From Aspergillus flavus (taxonomy: Eukaryota > Ascomycota > Eurotiomycetes > Eurotiales > Aspergillaceae), in the NCBI RefSeq assembly GCF_009017415.1, contig NC_092404.1:248001-312000 (forward strand): DNA of 64,000 nucleotides. Direction: 5' to 3'. How positions within the stretch are numbered: the stretch's first letter is position 1; each line of letters opens with the position of its first letter. The notes beneath the pieces were generated by a model. The model was not told where the DNA came from. It made no database searches and saw nothing but the letters and a program-made list of their open reading frames with translations. Position numbers and translations under genes: made by a program. Positions 52,595-62,655 of this stretch are shown piece by piece.

Positions 52595-54525
52595 TGCAGG
52601 GAATAAACCTCACAGGCAAATCTGGCTTCCACCACATAACATGCAGCTGGCTCGCCGATTCCCACTCTTGGAATGGATTAACGAGCTCAGCATCAAACTG
52701 AAAGTGTAACTTGCATAGGATGAGGGACATTTCCACAATCGCGAAGCTTTTATAGTGATTAGCTTCATCCAGATAATGCATCATGAAGTTCTCAACAAGT
52801 GCACAAGAGCCACACATAATACATACTTTCGACCGAGACATCCTCTTGGGCCGAGCGAAAAAGGCTGGCTAGCGTCTTTATTATCGGTACAGTTAGGGTC
52901 AAGCCAGCGTTCTGGTTTGAAGGTGTAAGGATCATGGAAGTAGCGGGCATCATGGGTGACTGTCCATGCGGATGTATATACCTCCACCTAAGAGATTAAA
53001 GATCAGTTCGGCCATCATATTGGTATTGGATCAGGATCGGGAAAACATGGATCACATTTCCGGGCACATATGTTCCTTTGACCACAATGCCTTGGGGTGG
53101 AGTATTCCGTGGGAATCCCTGAGATCCTGGCGGATAGATCCGTAGTCCTTCAGATATGACCGCTTGAAGATAAGGCAGTTGTAATGCTGTGGTCGAAGTT
53201 ATTTCAGATAGGTGGTTGTAACGGGCTCGAATCTCATCGCGCAGCTTCTGATACGCATTCGGAGTTGAAAGTAAATGATATGTCACGGCAGCCAGAAAGG
53301 TAGCTACCGTTTCACCTCCAGCTATGCTTTCCCCCCCCCCCTTCCATGTCAACTACCATTCCGGGATATATAGACCTTGATACGGGGTGATTGCATACAT
53401 ACACAAGAGTGGACGCGTGTGCTGTCAGCTCCTCCATCTCCATTTCCTCATCTTCCACTTTGGCAATCAGGCGCGACATGAAGTCTGCACGAGGTGATGA
53501 ACTCTGCAGCCGATGGGCGACTTTTCGACGACTGTAATTCGTATGTTTATTGCGAACACTGACGGTCAAATGTGGCAAGATGGTTTTCCCAATCGCTGCA
53601 ATTAGTGGATATCGGCGTAAATTATCCAAAATAGTGATAAAATAAAGATGCTCCTCAATCATGTCACACCAGAAATGGGATTTCCCTGATTTACAATTAG
53701 TCGGAATACAGCAATAATCGAAGGGTGAGAGGCAATATTTGAATCTCCCTTACTGTTTTCAATACAATGGAACGATTCCCCAAACGCCATTTCGCCAAGG
53801 ATGTCAAAGGCGAGCATCTCAAACCACTTGGTGACGTTAACTGTTGTCTGCGACCGAATCCCTTCGATGAAATCATTCACACACCCCTGAATTATATCCT
53901 CTTGCTCTAAAAGGGCTTTTGTGGAGAACGCAGCCGCGAGTGACTTCCTCATTCTACTATGAGTTTCCGGGTTGCGCTCACTTCCAATGCACAACGAGTT
54001 GAACCCGGATCCATAAATCTCATAGAACTCGCTCTTGACCAGAGGTGCGCTCTTTGGCTGATAAATTGCTTTCCAAGACTCGACAGAAGCAAAGGAAAGC
54101 TCGTTGGGAGAGATCCTCACTATGTCTCCTAGACGAAGTCCTGGATTAATGATGTTAGAATAAATAGGTGGATCAGTGAGCGCCCACCATGAAGTTTGTG
54201 TTGAAATTCGATGGCGCGATGAACACGGCCAGTGGAAGTATGCCACATTCGCCATATCTGAGGCCAATATGTTAGGATAGAGCTATTTCAAGGCCGTCTT
54301 AGAGATCTGAAAACTGACAAAGGAGGCTCTTGCCCAAAATGGGCCAGGAAACGAAGCGAGCGGGTGAAAGAATACATTGTAAATGGCGAGGTGAATCCAG
54401 TAAAGCGCTGTCAACTGTGTGGATGAACGCATAACCGGTTAGTGAATCGCTACTCACTTTACTTATGAATCAGCTTGCGAATCACTTACCGCCACAGCCA
54501 GACCTAACCATACTACGCGATCCAT
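52581..54525 (-). CDS. Cytochrome P450, isotrichodermin-C15-hydroxylase-like
   Basis: Eight exons, complement(52581..52746, 52827..52987, 53056..53326, 53403..53653, 53695..54140, 54188..54257, 54319..54414, 54490..54525), give 498 residues. A membrane anchor ([19 protein letters not shown]) leads to the proline hinge HPLASFPGP, then [14 protein letters not shown]-helix [10 protein letters not shown], ExxR in [16 protein letters not shown] and heme loop [11 protein letters not shown]. It is an ER monooxygenase needing P450 reductase, probably hydroxylating the sesquiterpene scaffold. The family look is that of CYP65-type hydroxylases (moderate certainty). The intron at 53654-53694 is only 41 nt with a weak acceptor, and intron 53327-53402 ends next to an 11-nt C/G run, so these two joins deserve checking. 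Confidence 0.87.
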
Positions 54526-54873
54526 GGTGGCTATTGCCTCCAGCACGGCGTCAGATTGGATGCTACGGCTCAGACCTATGTTGAACATTCTGCTTCAAAA
54601 TTGGATTCTTAATCGCGAGGAGTATTGTTTAATTCCGGTTTTCTGGTGATCTAGGTTAGACTTCAAAGGTTGATGGATCCGTTTACTTCGGTATTTCAGA
54701 ATAGGGCAGGCTAACATACTCGGCGGCGGCCCAAATAGGCGTCCCCGCGGGCACTGCCCTAACTGGTATGTTCACTAGCCGAAGTAATTGACATTCGGAC
54801 TTCAAGATCTACTTCTCTAAAATACATTGTAGGGTAAATACCTTCAGACGAACCTCGACCTTCAGACCTTACT
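54526..54873. promoter_or_regulatory. Bidirectional promoter between two P450 genes
   Basis: A 348-bp divergent spacer. It contains ACTCGGCGG at 54718-54726 (followed by another CGG), the same 9-mer as the right half of palindrome copy 2 in front of the efflux pump. Confidence 0.5.
54718..54726 (+). promoter_or_regulatory. Shared ACTCGGCGG half-site
   Basis: An exact 9-base match to positions 50467-50475, in the spacer between two divergent P450 genes. Candidate Zn2Cys6 site; a match of this length could still be chance. Confidence 0.35.
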
Positions 54874-56664
54874 ATGGACTTATTCCCGAGAGACTATTTG
54901 TTCGCTGGGCTTGCCGTATTTATCTTCTGGTGGATAATTGATCACTCTCGTCACAAACAACGCTATATCCGAAATGTGCCAATTGTGGGCGGAAAGGCCA
55001 ATCTCAAAAGGAATCGGCAAGAATTTGTAACAAATAGTTTACAAATTCTAAGGACAGGCTACGAAGAGGTAGAAGAACGAGCAAACGTATCCCTTTAACT
55101 TCTCTAACCCCGTTAACTCGAATTTCTAGAACAATGGCGAGCTATTTTATGTACCAACGCCTATAGGAGAGCGGTTGATTATCCCTGGACGATACCTGGA
55201 AGAGTTGAAATCGGCAGATATGGCGGTTGTGGACTTCCAAGCCACTTTCCTTGAGGTAGATGATCATTCTCCGAGCAGTTGTGATGACCTTGCGGAATGG
55301 TTAAAGAAAATAGATGTTTGAGGGCGCCTACACTACACTCGGAACCCATTCTCGGTTGCTGCCCCAGGTAGTCCGTGCTCAATTAAATCAATACCTTCGT
55401 AGGTTACAAGGTCTCTTCGGGGGATTCAGGCTAACTTGAAATAGCGGACGTCCTTCCAGAAATTCAATGTGAGATTAGAGATTCAGTCACGGAACTATTT
55501 CCTCCTTGCCAAGGTTAGTTAAGGTAGCTCTGCAGATACATAGAGAAATCCCCTTCAACGCGATTACTGAGTGTTTCGCGAAATCAGACTGGACAGTGAT
55601 CAACGTCACTGAGTTGATGGCCGTGCTTGTTGCCCGCGTATCAAGTCGCATGTTTGGTGGCCCAGCGTTGAGTCAAAACCGCGAATGGATTGAGGCTTCG
55701 CTTCGTTTCGCACATGATGGATTCAACGCAGCCCAAAAACTGAAGATGTGGCCAGACACCTTGAAATTCATCGGACAGCATTTCATACCCGAGGTGCGCT
55801 CTATCAAGAATACATATAAACTTGCCGAAAGAGCAATCATTCCCCTTCTCGACGAGCGTGAAGTCGACAAGAGCAAGAAAGCACATGACCTTCTTACCTG
55901 GATGTATGATCAGGCACAAGGGGCAGAGAAAGATAAAAAGTTCATTGCTGGAACGTTACTCAAGGTCAGCTTCGCGGCATATCATACGAGCGCAGCAGCT
56001 CCAACCCAACTTCTTTTTGATATTGCAGCGATGCCAGAGCACATCGCGCCGCTTCTTGAGGAATATCTATCGGCGCCCCGTGATAACAACCAGAACATTT
56101 CGGTCAAAGGCTTCGCGCAGATGGTTAAATTGGACAGCATAATGAAGGAGAGTCAGAGATTCAATCCGCTACTATTGTGTATGATTTTCCGATTTCATTG
56201 CAATTCGTTCATTGCTCACGGCGACTGTAGTGACATTTGAACGCATCATTAAGCGCGACTTTACTCTTTCAGATGGAGTGGTCATCCCCGCGAACACCTG
56301 GATTGGCTGTGCGGCACAAGCCATTGGGATGGACCGAAAGCTTTATCCCGACCCCGATACGTTTGATGCGTTCAGGTTTGTCGCCAAAGAGGAAGCGACA
56401 GCCACTTCCACTTCGGTACCAGCTACCAAAGCTCACTACACCTCGGCCAACCCAGGCTCAATGGCATTTGGGTACGGCCAGCATGCTTGCCCTGGTAGAT
56501 TCTTCGCCATGATGGAAATCAAGGCTATCATCGGAGAAATTTTGAGCCGTTTTGAGATGAGATTGGCGGATGGGGAAATGAGGCCACCTAGTGTCACTTT
56601 CGAAACTCAACATCTGCCCCATCCTGCTGGTAAAGTCCTATTTAAACGGAGAAGGCGCACATAG
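54874..56664 (+). CDS. Cytochrome P450, ent-kaurene-oxidase/PaxP-like
   Basis: Exons 54874..55086, 55130..55255, 55314..55398, 55445..55513, 55588..56178, 56231..56664 give 505 residues. The N-terminal anchor is YLFAGLAVFIFWWII. Typical for this fungal group are VPTPIGERLIIPGRYLEELK, SRMFGGPALSQN and the unusual I-helix AAYHTSAAAPTQLL. The ExxR helix reads KESQRFNP, and the heme loop FGYGQHACPGRFFA holds the Cys ligand. Relatives act on terpenes and indole-diterpenes (multi-step oxidation of methyl groups or ring carbons), which suits a terpenoid cluster. It is transcribed divergently from the preceding P450 and ends 302 bp from the convergent next P450. Confidence 0.9.
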
Positions 56665-56966
56665 TCCGACATAATAGAGCAGGCCTGTATCTATTTATAT
56701 GTATGGCATTATTTGCTAATGTTCTCATGAGGCTTTGAGTATAGACGCAGCCACAGCCCCCATCAAATTTCCGACTAGTACTAATATCTTTAAATGTTTC
56801 CAGAAGAGTGATATTTCGATAAGGGAGTGCATAGGGAAGGAAAACGCAAAGTAACGAGGTAGACATGAAAAAAGATGTGGATTTACTTCAGGGCAACTTC
56901 AAAATAATCATTGTATTTCCTAAAATGTATAACATGATTACACCGACAAAAGCCAACAGATGTCTA
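56665..56966. other. Convergent 3' flanks of two P450 genes
   Basis: Short 3' spacer; no gene seen. Confidence 0.45.
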
Positions 56967-59055
56967 CTACGCACTTAATCTCACCCGAACACCATTCGAC
57001 TCTCTTCTTGGAACAGGTACGAAACAATCCTCTACCATATCGACATCAGTACGATCCGTTTCGAAAAGCTGCATTCGGTCCCCCAGTCGCCTGATCAATA
57101 TCCCAATGCCCATGTATAGCTCGGAATAGGCAAGGCTAATATAAAAGGTCAGTAACCTAAATCATAATTTCACGCATCGGGTGAGAAATTTACTTGATCC
57201 CAATGCATTGCCGACTGCCTCTAGAAAATGACAAGATATATTTGTCCAAACCCCGATGGAGCTGTCCATCCTGGTCAAACCAGCGTTCTGGTCTGAATTC
57301 GTGTGGATCAGGGAATAGCTCCGGGTTGAGATGAACCAGTACGGCGGTCATACCAACAGGAGTCCCAGTAGGAATTTCCCAGACCTTTTCCTCTATGGTA
57401 TCATTCGTTTTTTTCTGTCGGAATATCATAGGAGCCTTCGAGTTAATACGTTGGAGCCGAGTTGCAACTCCAAATGATAAGCGAAGTCCCTCTTGAATGA
57501 CTGCATTGTATTCCATTCTACTCAAATCAGCGCATGGGTCGAAAATACTCATGTTTGAGGAAACTTATCAAATAGGGCAAGGCCTCCAACTCGCGACAAG
57601 AAGGCTTCTCATATCTGTTCGGCATGGTGGCTGCAAGCTCTTTCCTCAATTTTGATAGGATATTTGGATTATCCAAAATGAAGAAAGTCGTTGCGGTGAG
57701 AGCTAACATCAAATATCGGTCAGAATCTTCTATCCATATTGTGAAGTGAAAACCCGTCACGTACTCCAAGCTGTAGTTTCGGTACCTGCACCAATAACTA
57801 TCTGACCCTCCTGCCACATCCGACCGGGATGTTTCTCTGAGTCTGGAATATCGGAATGGAAAAGTTCATGAAAGATGGTAGACCCGAACGGAGAGACATT
57901 TTTGTCTTTGACTGGCAAAGCACTTTGGTCTTGCCAAATTTCGGAAACCTTTTTCTTCATGCTCTGGGCATTTGACATCTATCAATAATGTCTTCCTCAA
58001 GAACCACTTCTCAAGACAAAGCCCGCCGCTTACCTCTTGCCAACGAAGAAATACTCCTGTTTCCGGTGACATTCTGGACAGAATATCTCTGAGTATGACG
58101 CAGTGTGTTAGCAATCTTTCCGTGCCAATCCAAGCGGGCCTAAAATTGAGCTCTTTGCGCATACATGGGGATGCTCCTCAAGACCGGGAACAAGATTGGA
58201 AAATGTCTGGCCCAACTCCCCATACGGGTTCCTGCTAGGATTGCCTCGTGAAAGTTTGGAGTGAAGTCCGGATTTTCGAGAAAGCGCGAGGATTCTGCAA
58301 AGGCATACTGGGTCACAATGTCAGTTGTCATGCAGCTGAATGCCATTGTCAAGTCGACGAATCCAGTCGACTCGACGACTTCCTCAATGCGACTAATGAG
58401 TTTATCGACAGCTGAATAGATCACAGGCTCCAGTTTAGTCACTGCGGCTTTAGAGAAGAATGGACTCAACGCTCCTCGTCTCATGCGATGTAGGTCATGT
58501 GAAACAGCACCAAACACACTCTATATAAACGTGATCAGAGCCCGTTTCCTGGTAAAGACCGATAGATCGTACGGGGTAAGAACGAGCGAACATACATCCG
58601 GGATTCTACAGTGACAAATGACATCTTAGGACTTATTTGGGGATTTTTGCATAGTGCTAAAGTGCTCTTACCCAAATTGACCCGTCGCATAGGCATATTT
58701 ATCGCGGGGCTTACCTGGCCCCGGATATAACTCCTCGATGAACCCAGGGTCATTGATATGAAGCTCGTGGGGACTGATGCGAACAATAGGACCTTGATAT
58801 GAGCTATGAGTAGGTAGACAATCGTATATAGTAGTATGAAGACTAACCGTATTTCTTATGCATGTGGCCAATTTCAAATGTATACTGGCCGCCTTTGATG
58901 GCATCGAAGTAGAATTCGTAAGCGCTGGTGGCGGCTGCGAACTTCGGCCCCGGGAATCTGGCCAGAGGATGCCATGCCAAGCGATAAATAATAACCAACA
59001 CCCGGATGATGATCCAAAGGCTCAGTGCAAGAAGAGACAGCGATATTAGAGTCAT
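56967..59055 (-). CDS. Cytochrome P450, CYP58/trichodiene-oxygenase-like
   Basis: Nine exons, complement(56967..57135, 57194..57507, 57569..57702, 57765..57978, 58034..58088, 58165..58520, 58596..58605, 58672..58792, 58848..59055), give 526 residues. Features in order: anchor ([20 protein letters not shown]), [56 protein letters not shown]-helix [11 protein letters not shown], ExxR in [16 protein letters not shown] and heme loop [13 protein letters not shown]58 enzymes oxygenate sesquiterpenes such as trichodiene, matching the neighbouring terpene cyclase. Two oddities, treated separately: exon 3 is 10 bp, and the intron at 57508-57568 has AT...AC ends. With both included the frame is continuous and conserved blocks are intact. 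If the AT-AC intron is not spliced, the gene is broken there. Confidence 0.85.
57508..57568 (-). other. Probable AT-AC intron in a P450 gene
   Basis: A 61-nt interval starts ATAAGT and ends GAATAC, with a GCTGAT branch-site match at 57526-57531, 19 nt from the end. Removing it joins EALPYL to NAVIQEGLR in frame (phase 0), the expected P450 sequence. No GT-AG pair of normal size in this stretch keeps the frame. Confidence 0.6.
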
Positions 59056-59421
59056 GGCGAGACGGATAACGAGGAAGAGCGGTACACCGTTCTCGATGGG
59101 CGAGTGGGGTACTCGCAGGGCCCTTATTAAGGCGCTTAATCATGATTATTTGTTATCATAATTTGTTATTTTCTGAAAGAGAGGAAAGGGTACCGGGCAT
59201 TGGGCCACGTCCATCGCTATCGACCAATCGGTAGGGTTAGATCAGTTGGTCCCTCGGTGGCCGCTAAATTAGTATGCTGGCGCACATAATCTCGGCGACA
59301 CTCTCATTTGAGACGCATCTAGACCATGAATTGCAAGGCTACATTTAGCCGCAGGACCCGTAATAATATGGATACACCACCCAACATCCTTTTGATGCCA
59401 ATTTTGATTCGCCATACCAGT
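59056..59421. promoter_or_regulatory. Bidirectional promoter, P450 / dehydrogenase
   Basis: A divergent 366-bp spacer. CTCGGCGA at 59291-59298 is a partial match to the ACTCGGCGG element seen in two other promoters of the cluster; alone it is weak. Confidence 0.4.
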
Positions 59422-60452
59422 ATGGCATCAATGCAACTATCTGATGCCGATATTCCCAGCTGTGCTGGGAAAACCGTGGTGATCACAGGTAAGCGTTGAT
59501 ATTACGAAAAAAACAGCACTTGCGCATGTTAGTATCTAAGATAAATGGCATAGGAGGAAGCTCAGGGATTGGCTGGGCGACAGGAAAGATCTTTGCTTCT
59601 CACGGTGCTCGTGTCTTTCTCCTAGATGTACGGGCACCACAGGAAGGCCTTCCTCTGAATTCTCAGTATATTGAGTGTGACATTACAAAATGGGCAGATA
59701 TTTTGGCCGCTTTCGAAATAGCAGGAGATGTGATCGACATCCTTGTGGCCAATGCTGGTGTCTCTGAAGAGGTCAACTACTTTGAAGATACATTCGACTC
59801 CGAGGGCAAACTGGTTGAGCCTGGTTACAACGTGATCGAAGTAAACCTTCGGGGGACCATAAATGTTATCAAAGTCGGACTTAGCATTATGAGACTCAGA
59901 AAGACCGCTGGCAGTATCGTGATTACAAGTAGCGCGACGGCATATTCCCCAGAATATTCATTGCCGGTCTATAGTGCAACGAAATTAGGCGTGGGTTCTA
60001 ATCCCCCTTGATATAGCCTGGATCCACCTATGCTAACTGTAGCGCCCTGGCAGCTCATTGGACTCATGCGTGCTCTTCGGGCAACACTTCCACTGGACAA
60101 CATCACAATCAACACTGTTGCTCCAGCGGCAACGCTGACGGGGCTTATCCCACCCGAACTAGCCAAACCTATTATTGCCATGGGTCTTCCGACAAGCTCT
60201 GCGGACTTCGTTGGTCTTGCTGTAGCATACTCCGCAGTGGCCCTCGAGACACGACAGGTTGAGCTATATGGAAAAGACCCCGATACCGCTACTGTAGAAT
60301 GCAAAGGCCGTTGGAACGGCCGCACGATTCTGACACTGGGTGACCGGTACACTGAGCTTGAGCAGGCTATCTCCGACCTTCGTCCCCAATGGTTTGGTGT
60401 AGACAACGCTACATTGACAAGAATGCAACAGAAGGCAACAGATTTTAGATAG
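59422..60452 (+). CDS. Short-chain dehydrogenase/reductase
   Basis: Exons 59422..59488, 59554..59990, 60054..60452 give 300 residues. The classical SDR elements are present: nucleotide-binding VVITGGSSGIGWATGK split by intron 1, an acidic residue after the second strand (FLLDVRAP, suggesting NAD preference), DILVANAGVS (NAG motif), catalytic Ser in VITSSATAY and YSATK with the catalytic Tyr and Lys. Loss of the GTGGGT intron (59991-60053) gives the usual helix after YSATKLG. It probably oxidises an alcohol made by a neighbouring P450, or reduces a ketone, on the sesquiterpene. The ATG at 59422 leaves a short N-terminal extension; the Met at 59431 is an alternative. Confidence 0.9.
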
Positions 60453-60793
60453 CCAGTTCTATAGAGGTTTACAATTTGTCGGCAACAATTCCCTATTTTA
60501 GATTACCTGTCGTGTTCTGCGGTGGAAGTCTAATTTGGAAAACGGCGAGGCGAGCTGCGCTACTTCAATCTAGCTAAAAATCCGCATGTCTGAGTTCGTA
60601 AACAGCCCCAAGTCCATATTAGAGTACCAGCACCTCAAGCCTCCTTCTCGGTGCGGCTTTTAGTAGTAAAATGGCTGGCCAAATATTTGAGTCACTTCAA
60701 ATCATATGATAAATTAATCGCTATTCTGACCCAACACGAGGCTCGAACCTTACCATTCTATCTTTATCGGATATCCAGCTGTCAAGGCTCACA
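60453..60793. promoter_or_regulatory. Promoter of the terpene cyclase gene
   Basis: A 341-bp spacer between co-directional genes. Contains CGGCGAGGCGAG at 60543-60554, sharing only the CGGCG core with the other cluster elements. Short frames here lack motifs. Confidence 0.35.
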
Positions 60794-61950
60794 ATGCTTC
60801 AACGGCTTTGGGCTCTATCAACCTCAGCTATCAAGCTACCGTTTCAGCCCTTCTCCTTTGGGGCTCCCAGAGACCTTCTTATAGAGAAGGACAGACGGAG
60901 CATGCCCTGCCTTGCAAAGGAAGCTCCGCCTCCGTCAGCATTTTCTGCTACTATTCATCCTCTCAGCGATTCTGTTTCCACTGAGGTCGACAACTATTTC
61001 CTTCAAAATTGGACTTTCCGAACCGATAATGAACGAGCCAGATTCCATGCTGCAGGGTTCTCTCGTGTTACATGCTTATACTTTCCTATGGCAATGGACG
61101 ACCGTATTGGATTTGCCTGTAGAATGCTGACAATTCTTTTTCTCATTGACGGTACCTATTAGGCTCAGCACTCGTTTCATGGGGCCATATCTAATGATCA
61201 ACTTGCAGACCTACTTGAGGAAATGAGCCTCGACGAAGGATCCACCTACAATGAAAAACTTATATCCATTTCCCGGGGCGACGTTGCCCCCAACCGAACT
61301 ATTCCTGCCCAATGGATTATGTATGATCTATGGGAAGACATGAGAGCCTGTGATCATGTCCTTGCGGATGAACTGTTGGAACCAGTGTTTACATTCATGA
61401 GGGCGCAGACGGATAAAACCCGGTTGACCACCCATCAGTTTGGGGAGTATCTTGACTATCGCGAAAAGGATGTCGGACAAGCGTATGTACTTCTCAAAAC
61501 ACCAGTATTTCCTTCAGGATAAAAGCCCAAACTAATTGCATACGTAGTCTACTTTCCGGCCTGCAGCGCTATACCATGAAGCTCTACCTTACCGAAGAAG
61601 ACCTGCGTATGGCTGCACCCGCTGAGCGCAACTGCGCCAAGCACATTGCAATCCTCAATGACATTTACAGCTGGCGAAAAGAACTACTGGCTTCTAAGAC
61701 GCTTCATCATGAAGGCGCTGCCATTTGTTCCTCTGTACAAGTATTGTCTGAGGTGACTGCACTTAGCCACGCCGCCACGCAGCGGGTCTTGTGGACCATG
61801 TGTCGCGAGTGGGAATCGGTACATAAACAGCTCGTGGCTGAAGTGGCAGGAACAGGGAGCCGAGACCTCTTGGATTATATTCACGGGCTTGAGTTTCAGA
61901 TGAGTGGAAATGAGCGCTGGAGTGAATCTACTCCTCGTTATCATTTTTAG
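60794..61950 (+). CDS. Sesquiterpene cyclase, aristolochene-synthase-like
   Basis: Exons 60794..61151, 61209..61482, 61548..61950 give 344 residues, the usual size. The class I terpene synthase motifs are complete: FLIDDLLEE (metal-binding DDxxE, Asp119-Glu123, split by intron 1) and NDIYSWRKE (NSE triad Asn248, Ser252, Glu256), plus the C-terminal GNERWSESTPRYH with the diphosphate-sensing Arg-Tyr. Blocks such as VTCLYFPMAMDDRIGFACR, KLISISRGDV, YDLWEDMRA, FMRAQTD and LDYREKDVG are those of fungal aristolochene synthases, so the enzyme likely ionises farnesyl diphosphate and closes it to an eremophilane-type bicyclic hydrocarbon. The exact product cannot be read from sequence. It is cytosolic and the committed enzyme of the cluster. 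Confidence 0.92.
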
Positions 61951-62655
61951 CTCGCACGCACCTCGTGCTGCCCTAATCCTATCCTACAATTTCAAGGTTG
62001 TATGGGTCCAGCGTTATTATGGGAAACCATGCTCTACGAATGTTCTTTCACCTTCATGTTCTGTAATTGTCTGCCAGTCCTTGAGTATTGATTCAAATCA
62101 GGCTTGGTATTTTGAGGCGCAATACACTAAAAATAAATCTGCATCTTAACTGGGAATCGGCGCTGTCTGGATTAAGAAGCGCCGAGGTAGTGTGGAGCCC
62201 GGTACGCAGACAATTGACACTAGTACAATTGAATTATTATAGCGTCTGACCTCGGGGCATCAGGTAGACGATTATCCTCCGATGCCAACACATGCAGGAT
62301 ATATTTGAAATGGGTGAGGACACGGTAGACCTGAGAGTTGGCAATACAGATTACATGTTAGGGATAGAATGTCCAAGTCACGAGCTTATCGCCATATGGT
62401 GTTTTGGTCGAGTGGTGTTGAGATTATAATAATATGAACAGACATCTTGCAGGTGACTGGAGCTACTACACTCTGCCGAATTGTAAGCTTCCCCACAGCA
62501 AGCGACTACTATAGTATTTAGCCAATTCCAATCCAGTTTTATACAAGAAAGTGCTTCGAACATCAGAACTACATACACTTCAAACTAAGGTAGTGCTACA
62601 GCATCCTCACCCGCCAGAAAGAATACAAGTTTATAAGCACAACACCAGCTGAAAG
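61951..62655. other. Intergenic, convergent 3' flanks
   Basis: 3' regions of the terpene cyclase (+) and the membrane-protein gene (-). No gene seen; it probably marks the right border of the biosynthetic set. Confidence 0.4.

Noticed and set aside
57538..57568. A 31-nt GT-AG intron (GTATTT...GTAG) in the CYP58-like P450
   Set aside because: Too short for normal splicing and it would insert about ten extra residues between EALPYL and NAVIQEG, unlike the family.
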